From Hirsutella rhossiliensis (lineage: Eukaryota; Ascomycota; Sordariomycetes; Hypocreales; Ophiocordycipitaceae), in the NCBI RefSeq assembly GCF_020360975.1, contig NW_025408679.1, positions 1,736,001-1,800,000 of the forward strand: a stretch of DNA of 64,000 nt, in the 5' to 3' direction. Below the pieces are notes generated by a model. The model did not search any database. It was given only the letters and a program-made list of their open reading frames with translations, and had not been told where the DNA came from. This document shows positions 40,779-52,390 of this stretch, in pieces; the first letter of the stretch is position 1; each line of letters begins with the position of its first letter. The position numbers and the translations under genes were made by a program.

Positions 40779-43700
40779 TTAGGAACGTTGTACGTATCCT
40801 TCGACTCGAATTGTCAGACTATTGGTATCGATGAAGCGTTCCAGGGCTCGGTTTGGTGATGCTTTCGTCATTGCATCTGCTGGGTTGTCTGCGCCGTTGA
40901 TCCAACGAATATCTGTTATCTCTCTCTCGTATGACTGGCGAAGGGCCATGATATCAATCATCAATCGTTTTTCCTTCGTCGTACCGAGCTTGACTAGGCA
41001 TTCGTAGAGAGAGTACGAATCCGTACAGACGATGAGAGGGATAGGAGGAAGGTTGAGTCGTTCCGTAATTATCTTCATAGTCATCGCAAGGAGATGCCTA
41101 TGTCGAATCCGTTGGCCATACCGTAGATCTCTGATGCTAGGACGCTACGGGTAACACGTTTGCACTTTGTTGAACTCCAGTGTACGATGTTACCACTAAT
41201 CTCGAACTGTTTTTCTTTGTGGTTTGTCTCGTTAACGAGGGCAATGACGAATCCTAGTTGGGAGGATAAGTCCTTGTTGTTTGCGAAAGAACCATCGGTG
41301 AAAACCATCAGCTTTGCAGTAGCTAGATCAATTGGTTTGTACGTGAGGCCACGTAGTTGGTGATCCATTTGCCATTGCAGTCGCTTGTTCAAAATTGCGT
41401 AATCTTTATCCTCAGGGGTCTGTACTTGGGCGGCGACTGAAACATCGAAAGAAGCTTCCGGTTGAGCAATTGAAGCAATGTATGAGGCTCGCGCTCGTTC
41501 CTCAACGTAGCGCTGGTGACGATCAATTGCTTTAGGGTCAATGGTGGTCATTTTGCTGCTTGTCCCTTCTGTTGAAGTAAAGGGATCCTTTCTTAAGGGG
41601 TTATTATTCAGCAACGTCAGTCTTGCACCATTAAAGTCAACCGTTGTTCCGTATGTGATGTCAGTCTTGGGCTTGGAACGAAATTCTGCCTTTGTAGCTC
41701 TTCTTCTTCACGGGTAGAAAAGTTGTTCGTTCCAAGGATGAGGGTGTCATCAGTTTGCATTCCAACAATACCGAGCGTGTCAGGGCCAGTATTCGAAATC
41801 AGTAGGCAGGAGTCATAGGTGGAGGTAGACATATCCAGCTTTTCGAGGTGATGCTGCTGATATGTGCGGAACCAATGGACTCCGGCTTCTGCGATACCGT
41901 ACAGGGGCTTAATAACACGAATAATTGTTCCGTTAGGTATTTGCCTTGTAGTTCCGTGGGCAAATACGTAAGAATGGTCCGGAAAGCTTGGTCTGGGATT
42001 GCGGGTATGCCTGAGTGATATCACGGAGGGAGAGGGTTATGCCGTAGTTTTGAAGAAGTCCCGGGGCAATAGCGAGGATGAGTCTCTGGCTAACGCGTTG
42101 AATTGTCGGAGATTGCGTCAGGAGGGTGGTCTTCTCAAAGTCGTTATGTCCTTGAATAACAAGTCGAGACTTTTCGTAGGGCTTAGTGTTGATTCCTTTG
42201 ACTTCACGAACCATTCGAGAGCGAAAGATTCTATAGTTTCCATGACTCATTTGATCGTATCGTTCAAATTGGAATACACCGCGGCCAACGAGGTCAGTAA
42301 TCTCTTTGTTATCGGATTCTTCGAAGGGGTCACCAGGAGAGGTGATTATGCCATCAGACCGTAGCTTGAGGAAAGAGTTTGTGCTTCTTCCTCTTTTGGG
42401 GTCAAGAAGCTTTGGTCTACGGTTTGGGCCATCATGATAAAATCTTTTGGTTTGTTTTTTGATCCTGGGGGGGGTCCTCTCTTGGGGGGGGGGGGGGGTT
42501 CGGGTCGGGCAGGCAGGTCCGTTAGGGTCTTAACGGGGTCTTGAGCCGGTTGTTCATTAAGATCTGAACGAATGCCTGAGGGGTCTGTGTCGTGTGTAGG
42601 GTCGGAAAGAGTGGTATCATCACGCAGATACGGTTGTACAAGGGTCGATCGAAAGACTTGGGGCCGTTGACTGTGTCAATGGTGATGTTATGGGTATCAA
42701 TCGATGCAATCTTGAAGGGTCCTTGCCAACCGTCTTTCTCTCCAAACGCGAACTTCACTTTGCAGCGGGAGGGATAGCACTTCTGTCGTGCTCGGGCCGT
42801 TGCGTGCATGGAGGGCATCCTTAACTCGTCTTTCTGCCGAGAGTTGGCGGAGCATTTTCATCGCTTTCTGCATAGCTTCCGATCTTTTGAGGGTAGAAGC
42901 GGAAGGGGGCGAGTCTGTAGATACGCGAGGTATGCGCCGAAAACAAGCAACGTAGGCACAAGACCGTCAGGTCCTGCCGTATCATTGATTGCTTTAACAG
43001 CCATTTGAAGGACTGTTTCGGCGGAAGTGGTGTGGCCAATCTCAGCATGGAGGATGTTAAAGGCGCGTCGGAGGGTGCGTGATAGCGTTCAATCTTTCCA
43101 ATGGACCAATGCGTCTCAACAGGTACTTGAGAGCATTTGATTCCCATAATCTTTGCTTCGTTCCGGAATTCGAGAGAAGCAAAGTTAGTTCCTGCATCAT
43201 GACGGAGGGTATCAGGAGGTCCAAGATACGTGTCGATCCAGAGGGTCCGGAGGGTCTCCCATGTATCTTTAGCTGACATTGACGGTAAAAATCTGGCTCC
43301 TTGGAAAGCAGTAGCTGAGTCCACAACGTGTAGAACAGGGCGTTGTGGTGTTCCTAGGTGCATCACATCAACGATGATTTCGTAGTTGAACTCTTGATCA
43401 TCGTTAAGGGTGAACTTGAAGCGGCGTGGGGCTTGTGAGTGCATTTGACAGTGGTGACAGAACTTAGAGATAGTCTCTAATGTGTCTATCGAGACGTCAC
43501 TGTGCCCGGCTTGCTTCAAGAGGTGATGGAGCCTAGGGACTGCTGGGTGTCCAAAGCGTCGGTGAAGTGTACGAATCTCTGTTTCCGTAAGAAACGAGAT
43601 GGACTCTTCATCTTTCGTAAGGAAGAACCAGGGATGTCCCCATTTGCGTACGACTGGAATGCTTGTAGGGCGATTAGTACAATGATTAGTACAATTGATG

Positions 43701-44189
43701 GTATCTGTGATGTTGTTGAAATAGATACCAAGTCGATCCATATCAGCAAGGCAGAGCAAAAGGAGTTGGGGTTTGAAGGACGTGGAACGTGATCCTTCCG
43801 AGGGTGTTTTTAGGGCAACTGTGCCAAGGAGTTAATCGTGTCGCCGTTGCCAAATTTGATGGAGGCCTGGCCGGATGTAGAGCTGTCGAGAGCTACAGAA
43901 GGATCTTCTCGTTGTAGGGCGATGTACTGAGAATATCCTGCTGTGGAGAATGTTGCTGCACCTGTGTCGATCATGATACCTTGGAATCTATCCCTGAATA
44001 GCGATCTTCAATAATAAATTGCGAGGCTGGAACAACGGTTTGATCCGTCTGATAGACGTCTTCTCCTGTGATCAAATGATTGAATGCCTGTTGACAGAGC
44101 ATTTGGCTTGCTTGCCATTGTTCCGGGTGATCGTTGGTGCTATTGTCATGTTCTTCCCATGTATCTTCAGTGTCATCAAAGCTGCTCAT
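40779..44189 (-). pseudogene. copia 1 pol: protease, integrase, reverse transcriptase, RNase H
   Basis: Read on the minus strand, the protease active site GIMIDTGAATF is at about 43,990-43,950. Integrase (43,759-42,821) has HRRFGHPAV...HHCQMH (HHCC zinc site), IIVDVMHLG, DTLRHDAGTNF and ETHWSIGKIERYH (DDE). Reverse transcriptase (42,250-41,617) has ITLSLRDITQAYPQSQ and GMQTDDTLIL, a variant of YVDD. RNase H (41,614-40,779) has LMVFTDGSFANN, VLASEIYGMA and ICTDSYSLY-like residues. The frame changes at least six times, one break falling near a long G run at 42,468-42,500. This many breaks in an element with identical LTRs is unexpected. Confidence 0.88.
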
Positions 44190-44190
44190 C

Positions 44191-46135
44191 TCATGACCTT
44201 CGTAGTCTAGAATATAGCCTCCGATGTCCGTGAGTTGTACACCTATGAAGTGACATTGAGTGATATGTTGGTCCTTGGCCTTTGTCGTTCATCCGTAGAG
44301 TGTTTAGTTGACCAACAGCCTTCTTGTCCACAAACAAAACACTTCTTCGTCCAGTTTCGGTTACTGTAGCTATGATTGTAGTTACTACGGCTTTGAGGCC
44401 GGTAGTTTCCACGGTTGTAGCTTTGTCTGTATCCGCGGCTGGGTCGTTGACCTGAATATCCGTATCTACCTCGAGAGCGGTTGTTATTGTATCGACGGTC
44501 GAGGTAGTACTGATGGTGTGGATCGTTATGATCAAATGATCCAGCAAAGTCAAGGGAAATTGAGAAGTTGTTATGAGGGCAAGATGGGTTTCAACGGATG
44601 CACGAAGATCTGCAAGAAGGTGCTCGACGTTATCGGCGGGTTTGAAAGAGCGTATTGGAGTTCGGGTACTCCACGGCATGCTTTCATAAGCGTTGTACGC
44701 AGTAGAAGGTCTCCTGCGTACTCCCTGCCAAGGGCTCGTTGGCAGAGCTGAAGCTTATCAAAGAGGATTTGAAGCACTTCGTGGGGGGTCTTCGAAGCAT
44801 CTTGGGCACGGATGGAGTTGAAGGTTATTGTTGTCCAGTCAGTATGGTAGTGGACATGGTTGACTTCCGTGTCAAAGTGTTGTTTGAAGATATCATACGC
44901 TTGTCGGAACGTCGTAGCCCATGTGATCTTATCAAGATAGAATCTTTGGGCTCTTCCATCAAGGATCCGGGGAAAGAGTGCGTGAAATTGTGATGGTTTC
45001 ACTGGGATATGAGAGCAGTTGCTTAAGAAGAGGCGGAGCTTATCATCAAGGAGATCGTACGGCTCTCCTGTGTAGTTCCGATCTTTGTTCCAGGTCTTCA
45101 TAAACTTCTGCTGGATGTCGCTATCGACGATAGCGTTCGGGATGTTATCCGGGGGGAGTTTCATGTATTCTCCAAAGGTTGCAGGGCCGGATAAGTGTTC
45201 GGGGATGGAGTTGGTGACGGGTTGGACGAGATCGGGGTTCTGGAAGCGGTAGGAAGTCGGATGAATAGTAAGAGAGGTCGGAGCAGGTTTATCTTGGATA
45301 GTCGGAGCAGGAGTAGGTGCGTTAGGAGGGCTCGTTAGGGTCTTAATAGGTTGTGGTTCGTTAAGACCTTGATGAGGTGCTGCTAAGGGCGTAACTGATG
45401 GTGAAGGAGGTTGAGACGGATGGGGATTAGTGGAAGCATTTGATCCTAGTAATGCTGTCTGCCTCCTGAAGGCAGCAGTCCTCTCATCAAACACCATCTC
45501 CGTAAACTCCTGCTCTGGCCAGGTTTGTGGGTTCTCGATAGTTTGTAATATGAGAAATTGTGTTGCGAATTTCCCCTTTGTGAACCTGTGTAGATACCTC
45601 TTTTCCTTAGTAGTTTCCTGAGGGCTCTCTTGTATTCATTCGGGGCGCGGTCCCATGTGTCTTCGGTCCATTCTTCAAAATGCTGTTGGAAGTAACCAAG
45701 GAGGTCGTATCCTTGATCACTGCCAGATTGAACGATGAATATGAACTTTGCCACATATGTCGTTACTGCGATCTTGTCCTTTTCGTCGTGTGTGATATCG
45801 TTGTCCCAAAGGTCGATATTAATTTGTCGGAATGCGGATGCTTGGATGTCTAGTGCCTGCATCTGGTCGCATATTTCTTCGAGCTGGGCTTCTGGGGACA
45901 TAGCTCGGGCGGTCGGGGCTATCGTGATCAAATGAATGAGACGATGTGGGGTTCGTATTGGTCTCTTCGTATACGAGTTGTCGCTAATAGGAGGTCGAGC
46001 GTCGCGTACTAAGTAGGTCGTTCGCGGCCAGACTGAACTGACGGGGATCTTGCTACTTAACGTCAAGGGTCGAACGTTCTTACTAGTTGTTTGCGATGTG
46101 GTCGCCTGTCGATTCCGGTGCTCACGGCTAGGCAA
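44191..46135 (-). pseudogene. copia 1 gag
   Basis: Minus-strand segments 46,135-45,446, 45,497-44,571 and 44,679-44,191 together give a long gag. It has a Pro/Thr-rich N-terminal part, a capsid-like helical region (ATFGEYMKLPPDNIPNAIVD ... LLRTTLMKACRGVPELQYAL) and a zinc knuckle KKCFVCGQEGCWSTKHS at about 44,345-44,296. At least two frame changes interrupt it. Confidence 0.75.
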
Positions 46136-46346
46136 ACTAGCGGGCGATCGTAATCAACAGTTGGAAGGACTCTCGCGCGGCTGGGCAAACCAGCGGGAGA
46201 TTCCTTGTTCTTAGCACAAATAACCTTCTTCTGAGCGCTACTCAGGGCCACAGTAAAGTGACGCGGACTATAGCACCTTCGAAGGTTGAGGAATTTGTCT
46301 CTTCTACTTAGCTGTCTGTGACGGGCGTGGGCCGGTCACTGATCAG

Positions 46347-46548
46347 TGTGGGTAGGCACCTGCGGCAGCTGCTGCAATGAGACGGTACTAGGGTTAACCT
46401 GTGATGTTGTATTCGTCTTGATTCTCTATCTAAGGAGGCAGAGGCCAGCGTGGAGAAAGGGGGCACGCTGCCCTCAGCCGCACACGTGACCGTACGGGTC
46501 ACGTGCCAACCATGGTTGGTCACACCACTAGATAGATACATTCCTACA
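46347..46548 (-). repeat. copia 1 5' LTR
   Basis: 202 bp, identical to 40,362-40,563. The promoter for gag-pol would lie here. Confidence 0.95.
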
Positions 46549-46553
46549 GAAAG

Positions 46554-47769
46554 GGTATTTCCATATTTAGATATGGAAAACCACCCTGTGTCCCACTAAT
46601 AAGGTCAGAATCATCTATATAGGTGCCAGCCTCGGAGTGATCCACGATGGAGGACATGATCCTCTAGGGAATGCACTAGACCATAAGAGTGGCGATCATG
46701 GGAATCTGGCGGAGAGCAGGATTGGTGGGATAAACCGGATTGTTTGTGGCAGCTCCGGTCAGATCATTCTGTGGTGGACAACTTCCTCTTTTTGACCACC
46801 CTAGGAAGTCCTAGTGATTTGGTTTGGACCACAGAATCCAATTAATTTGAGTTTGCCGGCCAATGATCGGTCATATCCCTTTAGCGTCGGCGCACAACGA
46901 AACTTTACATCGTCGCGAATTGTTCCGTACGTGCTCGCTTCGCGCTCGTCTCGCGCTCATCTCGTGCCAGCCAAGCGACACGCCCCAGTGTTCCTAACGT
47001 CGGCATCCAATTTGCGTACGCAACGGCGGTGGAGATCCTCAGTTGAGCCTCGACGAGAAGAGCATCAGAAGGCTTGCGGTGCATCGACCTATGAAGCTAA
47101 TGATTGGTGTAGCTGGGGCCGTAGAAGTGTGGCCGAGGCTCAATCTGCGCTTTGGACTGTAACCCGACTGACAAACTTGAACAAATTGGCAGGGCAACAT
47201 CCGGTATAATGGGTTTTCTCGACCAGAAACGATAACTTAGCAACATGTTTTGATAGCATAATAAAGTCAATAACAGGCGGAAGCTCTTAGCAAAGCTTGT
47301 GTTTAGACGCTTACCAGTATGCTTAATTACAACGGAAAGAAGCGAATGTATTGGCATCTCAACTGCTTCGCATAAATATTGACGAGCCAGCCTGCCTCCT
47401 ACCCTAGAGATGACAGATAGGTTAGAGGCTACCTGGCACCCCGCCTTTATACGGTGACATAACGGGTATATCATAACTCCCGACCGGGGTTCCGCCACTT
47501 GGATAATACGCACTTCGTCTTACAGGTTATACATGTTTTTCGTTGAAATCAATCCGAAACCCTATTTCAAGGTAGTAAAATCCGGGTTGCTGGTAATCAT
47601 GGGGCGCACTAATAGTGCAACTATTAGTCTGGACCCTTGCACTGAACTACCCGTTCAGTTTGGGCAAGCTACACTGAACCACCAGTGTGGTGTGAGAAAC
47701 GCACACTACACTAATAGTGCGGCACTAATAGTGTAAACCACAGTGTGCACTAATAGTCCTCTTAATGGT
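46554..47769. other. hAT 1 internal/subterminal region, no gene recognised
   Basis: 46,554-47,590 contains no recognised coding sequence. 47,600-47,769 is dense in cactattagtg-type repeats in both orientations, the subterminal region of hAT 1. Confidence 0.6.
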
Positions 47770-47787
47770 CCACACTATTAGGAGCGC

Positions 47788-48190
47788 TGTCTGAGATCTT
47801 GAGCTCGGGGTGACCATAAGGGGCATACAGCTAAGGGCCCCGACGGGCTAGACAGAAAGGCAGCCTGCAGAGAGTTCTGAGGCTGCAGAAAGCTATTAGG
47901 AGACCGCATTAGGCAGCCACACAGGCTGTAGAGAGACTGCATATACGGGAGAAGCTGAAAGAGCCCTCGGCGACTAGGGAAAGCCAGTATGCAAAGGGGG
48001 GGGCTGGGGAAAGGAGCCCAGCCTCCTAGATATTGTACCTATACAACTGAAAAAGGGATATAAATAGGGAGCCTAGAAGAGGGCATTGCAAGAGGCAGAG
48101 ACGACGGAACACAAAAAAAAACACACCTATTATTAAAACAATCAATGCTCACTTGCATTCTCTCTTCGTGAGACGACGCGCTCGTGTCTG
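47788..48190 (+). repeat. LTR fragment or solo LTR between two hAT elements
   Basis: It begins TGTCTGAGATCTTGAGCTC directly at the hAT 1 end, carries a gatataaatagg box at 48,056, an A-rich tract at 48,112, and ends near ctctcttcgtgagacgac. It is related to 24,905-25,127 and its mirror. The exact 3' end and target duplication are not clear. Confidence 0.65.
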
Positions 48191-48295
48191 AACCTGGCGT
48201 CCACGCGTTCATGAGTAAGGGGGAAAGTGACTCAATCATCGTGCCGCAATCGGGATGTTTGTAACGCCTCTCATATTATCCCACTCTTCTCTTAG

Positions 48296-50605
48296 ATGGG
48301 CGACTATCTCGATTCTTTGCCTTCTGCAGGCCCCAAGGCAGTCGAGAATGGGAAACATTTCCATGGCAGCACTTTCGCGGCTACACCAAATCCCAACGCG
48401 CCGGCAAGCTCAAGTCGTGGATTTGGCGCTTTGGGTTTGACATTGAGCATCAAGACAACGGGGACAATAGGCTGTGGGTATGCGGGACCTGTTCGGTCAA
48501 GAAATCGCCCCAAGGACCCCCAAGCTTTGCAGCGAAGGGAACGACAAATATCGAGCGCCATCTGCACGATGCGCACCGCATTTCTGGGCCGTTGGGGAAA
48601 CGTCTGCCGAAAGGTACGACAACAAAGAAGCGCTCTATCGCACAGTTCTTCGAGCTCGACGCAAACGACGGCAAAGAGCAGGCCTTGATCAACACGCTCA
48701 AGAATCACTTTGATAAGAATGTGTTCCAATCACTCCTACTTGCTTGGATCACCGAGTCAAATGTTGCCTTTCGCGCCATCGAAGCCCCTCGATTCCGTTC
48801 TCTGCTCGACTATCTCAATCCTTCAATTGGCCTGACCCAGTCACACATGACTCACACGACCATTCGGTCCAGGCTTTTCGAAGAGTATCACCAATACAAG
48901 GGCGTTGTGGTGAAGGAATTGAAAGAGTGCCCCGGCCGTATCCATCTTGCGTTTGACGGCTGGAGATCGCCCAATCGGCACGCTGTGTACGGGATTGCTG
49001 CGTTCTACCTGTCCAAGGAAAAGCGCCCACAAAAAATACTTCTCGGAATGCCTGAGTTGCGGCAGTCCCATACTGGAGAGAACATCGCTTCTCAGGTGGC
49101 AGAAGTCATCACCTCGTTCGAGATACAGGATAAGATTGGCTACTTCACGTTGGATAACGCGGAGAACAACGACACCGCGATGAGGGCCCTGGGTGACCAA
49201 TTCAGTTTCGATGGGAGGCAAAGAAGGGTCCGCTGCTTTGGACATATTATCAACCTTGTAGCGAAAGCACTGCTCTTTGGAAAAGACGACGAGGTCTTCG
49301 ATTCAGAAGATCGTACCAATATTCTCGACCTGGCTCAGCACAACCTTTGGCGAAAAAAAGGTCCGATCGGCAAACTCCACAATCTCGTCCATTGATTCAT
49401 CGATCCGACAGGCTGACCTATCTACTACGGAGCCTGCAGGAGAAGAAGGATGGTACGAAAAGGCCGGTCGACGTTGTGACCGATAACATGACGCGCTGGC
49501 TGTCTCATTACAAAATGATGGATCGGGCTCTTCTCCTTCGCGAATTTCTCGACGACCTTGTCGCGATCGAACGGTTCGAGCACAGCAGAGGCAGGTCGAG
49601 AAGTAGAGCCAGGCCTGCGTGTATACGAGATGAGGATTTACTGACGGAGAACGATTGGATGGTGATCAGCAATTTCCGAGATGTCCTGAGACATTTTGCC
49701 AATGCTCTCAAGGCACTTGAAGGAGACGCGCAAGTCCGTGTCCGCAAAGACGGGAAGCTCATAGCCTATGGAACCGCATGGGATATCATCCAGGCGTTCG
49801 AATATCTTCTGGAGAAGCTTGAAGAAGCCAAAACGATGGCCAGAGACCTGCCGGATTCTGGCCACTTCGCAATCAACGTCGAATTGGGTTGGAAAAATTG
49901 GATAAGTACTACGCGAAACTCATCGAGTGTCCGATATACTACTCGGCCATCGCTCTGCATCCTGCCTTGCGGTTACAGTGGTTCGAAGAAGCTTGGGCTC
50001 ATCGACCCGAATGGGTCACGGAAGCCCGGCGGATCGTCCGAGCCATCTGGGAAAGTGACTATAAGTCGCTGAACGTCGAGGAGGAGGGTCCAGCCACTGC
50101 TGTGGAGAATTTCCAGCCACCCGACGATCTGGACGATTTCAAAAGTTTCGAATGAGGCACAGGGTGCAATCGAGCCATATCACGAATGGTGATTACCGGC
50201 TGCCGACGCGCCCTATCGCCGACGAGTTGGATCGTTGGACCGTCGATATCGGGGCAGACGACGGGAGATCAATGATCCATTTCAGTACTGGAAACTCAAA
50301 GAGGCGACATATCCGCGGCTGGCGCGGATGGCTTTCGATATGCTATCCGTCCCGCCCATGTCTGCCGAGTGCGAAAGGGCGTTTTCATTTGCTGGACTGA
50401 TGGTTACCCGGCTGCGCAGGAGACTTGAGGTGAAGACCATCAGCGCCGCACAGTCCATCCGGTCTTGGCTGAACGCGGGATTAATACACAACTACCAGGA
50501 GTCGTTGATCCATCGGTAGACGACAACGCCTTCGTGGAGGCCGCAGAGGATAATTCTGAGAAAGGGGAGGACGGGCCAGAGGACTTTGTCGTTATCTCCG
50601 AATAG
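48296..50605 (+). pseudogene. hAT 2 transposase (frameshifted)
   Basis: The BED zinc finger (WVCGTC ... NIERHLHDAHR) is at about 48,475-48,590. The long frame 48,592-49,395 holds RIHLAFDGWRSPNRHAVYGI, IGYFTLDNAENND and RVRCFGHIINLVAKALLFG. Shifted frames then carry DVVTDNMTRWLSHYKMMDRA (49,470), CPIYYSAIALHPALRLQWF (49,930) and the dimerisation domain MAFDMLSVPPMSAECERAFS (50,330), ending in an acidic tail at 50,605. It is a complete set of hAT regions with three or four short-indel breaks. Confidence 0.88.
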
Positions 50606-50754
50606 CATATTGACAACCGTCAACGCCAGCGATCCACGCAATCCACGCAATTGAGATTCAGATTGCTCAACGCAATCGAGGATTTGATGATGTAAGCTGG
50701 CAATCCACGCAATCCCGTCACTCGGTTGCGTTGATTGCGTGGTTTGCCACCCTG
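50606..50754 (+). repeat. hAT 2 3' subterminal and terminal region
   Basis: Multiple ccacgcaat and aacgcaatc repeats lead to an end ttgccaccctg at 50,754, the complement of CAGGGTGGCAAACCACGC. CAGGG is a classic hAT terminus. The matching 5' end is not found upstream of 48,296, so the element is truncated on that side. Confidence 0.75.
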
Positions 50755-51866
50755 TCTCCTCATCTTTCGAGCCCACGATTGAGTGCCAATACCCAAAGAA
50801 CTCAGCCCACCTCTCATCACTATTAGAGTCCTCATCGTCACGGTCGAAAGCTGGTTTGCAATAGCTAAGCACCGCCTTATTCGCATGCCAGATGCAAAGC
50901 AGAGACTTGGACGCAGGAAAGCACCGGGAAATTGCGTTTATGCAGGCGAGGCAGCGATCTGTCAGGATAACCGATGGCTGGCGAATGTCATATAACTCGT
51001 ATATCGATTGGAGTTGGTCCAGTGCCCAGATATAGTCATTTTCGTCTTCACCACTGAGGAAGGCAAAGGCAATACAGAATGACCGCTGACAGGCATCAAC
51101 GCCGATCATATCGAGCAGTGGCATCTTATATTTGTTCGTCTTGTATGTGCAGTCTAGCAGTAGTAATTCTGGGTATGCGTTGAGGTATCCTAGAGACGCT
51201 GGGTGTGCGAATAAGACTGCTGTGACTCGGCCATCATGATCAAGCTGTATGCGGCTCTGAACCCCTCGTTGTCAAGCTCATTGGCAAGGGCATGCATTGT
51301 GCTCTGGCCAGCAAGGAGCTCTCGTCTGCGCTGTGCGATACAGTTATATATGTCTTGCTGTGTCGCTCCTTGGGCAGTCTGAGAGCTCTGGCGCATATAT
51401 GTCCGGATATCCTTTGGTGCTATGCCAGCGCTTGAGAGGTTCCCAATAGCTGACTGGTCAGTTGAGGAGAGGCACGATGAGCTGGATGTGCTGTAATATG
51501 CAGACTGGGCTCATGGTTGTGGACCGACTTCTCCTCGCCTGGGCGATGCCTGACATACCAGTACGACTTATCAAGGCTCTCTTTCGCATTGATGGAAAAC
51601 TGGCATCCAGTGATACGGGAGCTTGTAGACCGTTGCCGATCAGCTGGCTTCTGGTCCTTGCTTGTATGAGCCCCAAGTCTACCTCCACGATCGCAGGCAA
51701 ATATGACTGTGCGTCTTCCGGACCGCGGGTCTCTCGTGGACTTGCCTGTGGTGAAGGCATAGCCTCTTGGAGCCGCCCACGCATTAATTGAGGCAAGAAG
51801 AGACTCTCGCGAGTCGAATTGGCCCTCAGGAGGAAGGCAATCGTCAGGGAATTCAGTAAGCCCCAT
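50755..51866 (-). pseudogene. MULE 3 transposase, N-terminal two thirds
   Basis: The minus strand starts at 51,866 with a FAR1-type domain (VIFACDRGGRLGAH ... KSVHNHEPSLH). A short middle segment follows (51,396-51,190) with QQDIYNCIAQRRRELLAGQS. The DDE domain (51,124-50,755) has MPLLDMIGVDACQRSFCIAF, VILTDRCLACINAISRCF and LLCIWHANKAV. It stops at FFGYWHSIVGSKDEET, where hAT 2 begins. The SWIM finger and C-terminus are gone. Confidence 0.85.
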
Positions 51867-52390
51867 ATTGGAATTATCTTGAAGAGCTAGCTGTAGTGCA
51901 CGACAGTGAGCAGCTCTTTATACACAAAGGAAAGGAAACTCCTGCTTTGTGGTGCAGAACCCTTGTAACCGAGGCCGCCTGCGAGGTTTAATGCAGCCTG
52001 CGTTTGAGCTTTGGCCTCAATGGGGTCCAAGCACCACGCATGCAGGCGCTCGACCTTAATATGCGGATTATAGCATCGCTTCCGCGGACAACTACTCTGA
52101 GCGCAGATGGTATGCTATAAGATACCTGGGTTGCCGCCGAATACGCCGTCACAGGAGTAAGCAAAGCTGTAAATTTATGTGCTACGAAGGCTGTGCTTGG
52201 AGAGGATTGCAAGCAAGCCAGCAATTCCCCTTATTAATCGTCATCCAAAAGGCTCCTGTTCGCTCCTGTGTATATGATCAAATGGCTCAGACTCTCAGTT
52301 AGAGAAAACCCCATCCCCGTTGTTGCTGACCCATAAGAGAGCCAAATTGTCACATTGAGAGTTGCTGCAAGCAGGCGAATGTATGACCAG
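51867..52390. other. gene-free gap between MULE 3 and Helitron 1
   Basis: This must contain the 5' end of MULE 3 and the 3' end of Helitron 1, but I could not place either terminus. No coding sequence is recognised. Confidence 0.5.

Larger units (their letters stand above)
40357..46553 (-). mobile_element. copia element 1, full length, identical LTRs
   Basis: Two 202-bp LTRs (40,362-40,563 and 46,347-46,548) are identical by eye, with TG...CA ends on the coding strand. The 5-bp target duplication GAAAG is perfect (40,357-40,361 and 46,549-46,553). The minus strand codes gag, protease, integrase, reverse transcriptase and RNase H in the Ty1/copia order. Identical LTRs imply a recent insertion. 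Confidence 0.95.
36180..47789 (-). mobile_element. hAT element 1 with nested insertions
   Basis: The left end 36,180-36,199 (CAATGCTCCTAATAGTGTGG) and right end 47,770-47,789 (complement of CAGCGCTCCTAATAGTGTGG) match in 18 of 20 bases. Both ends are followed inward by many CACTATTAGTG-type subterminal repeats typical of hAT transposons. Between them lie a hAT transposase on the minus strand, a solo LTR, another hAT fragment and a complete copia element. No 8-bp target duplication is visible, because an LTR begins immediately at the right end. The pairing of the two ends is therefore probable, not proven. Confidence 0.7.

Noticed and set aside
40344..46560. Treating the repeats at 40.36 and 46.35 kb as independent MITEs
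   Set aside because: Identical 202-bp length, same orientation, GAAAG duplication and gag-pol between them show they are LTRs of one copia element.
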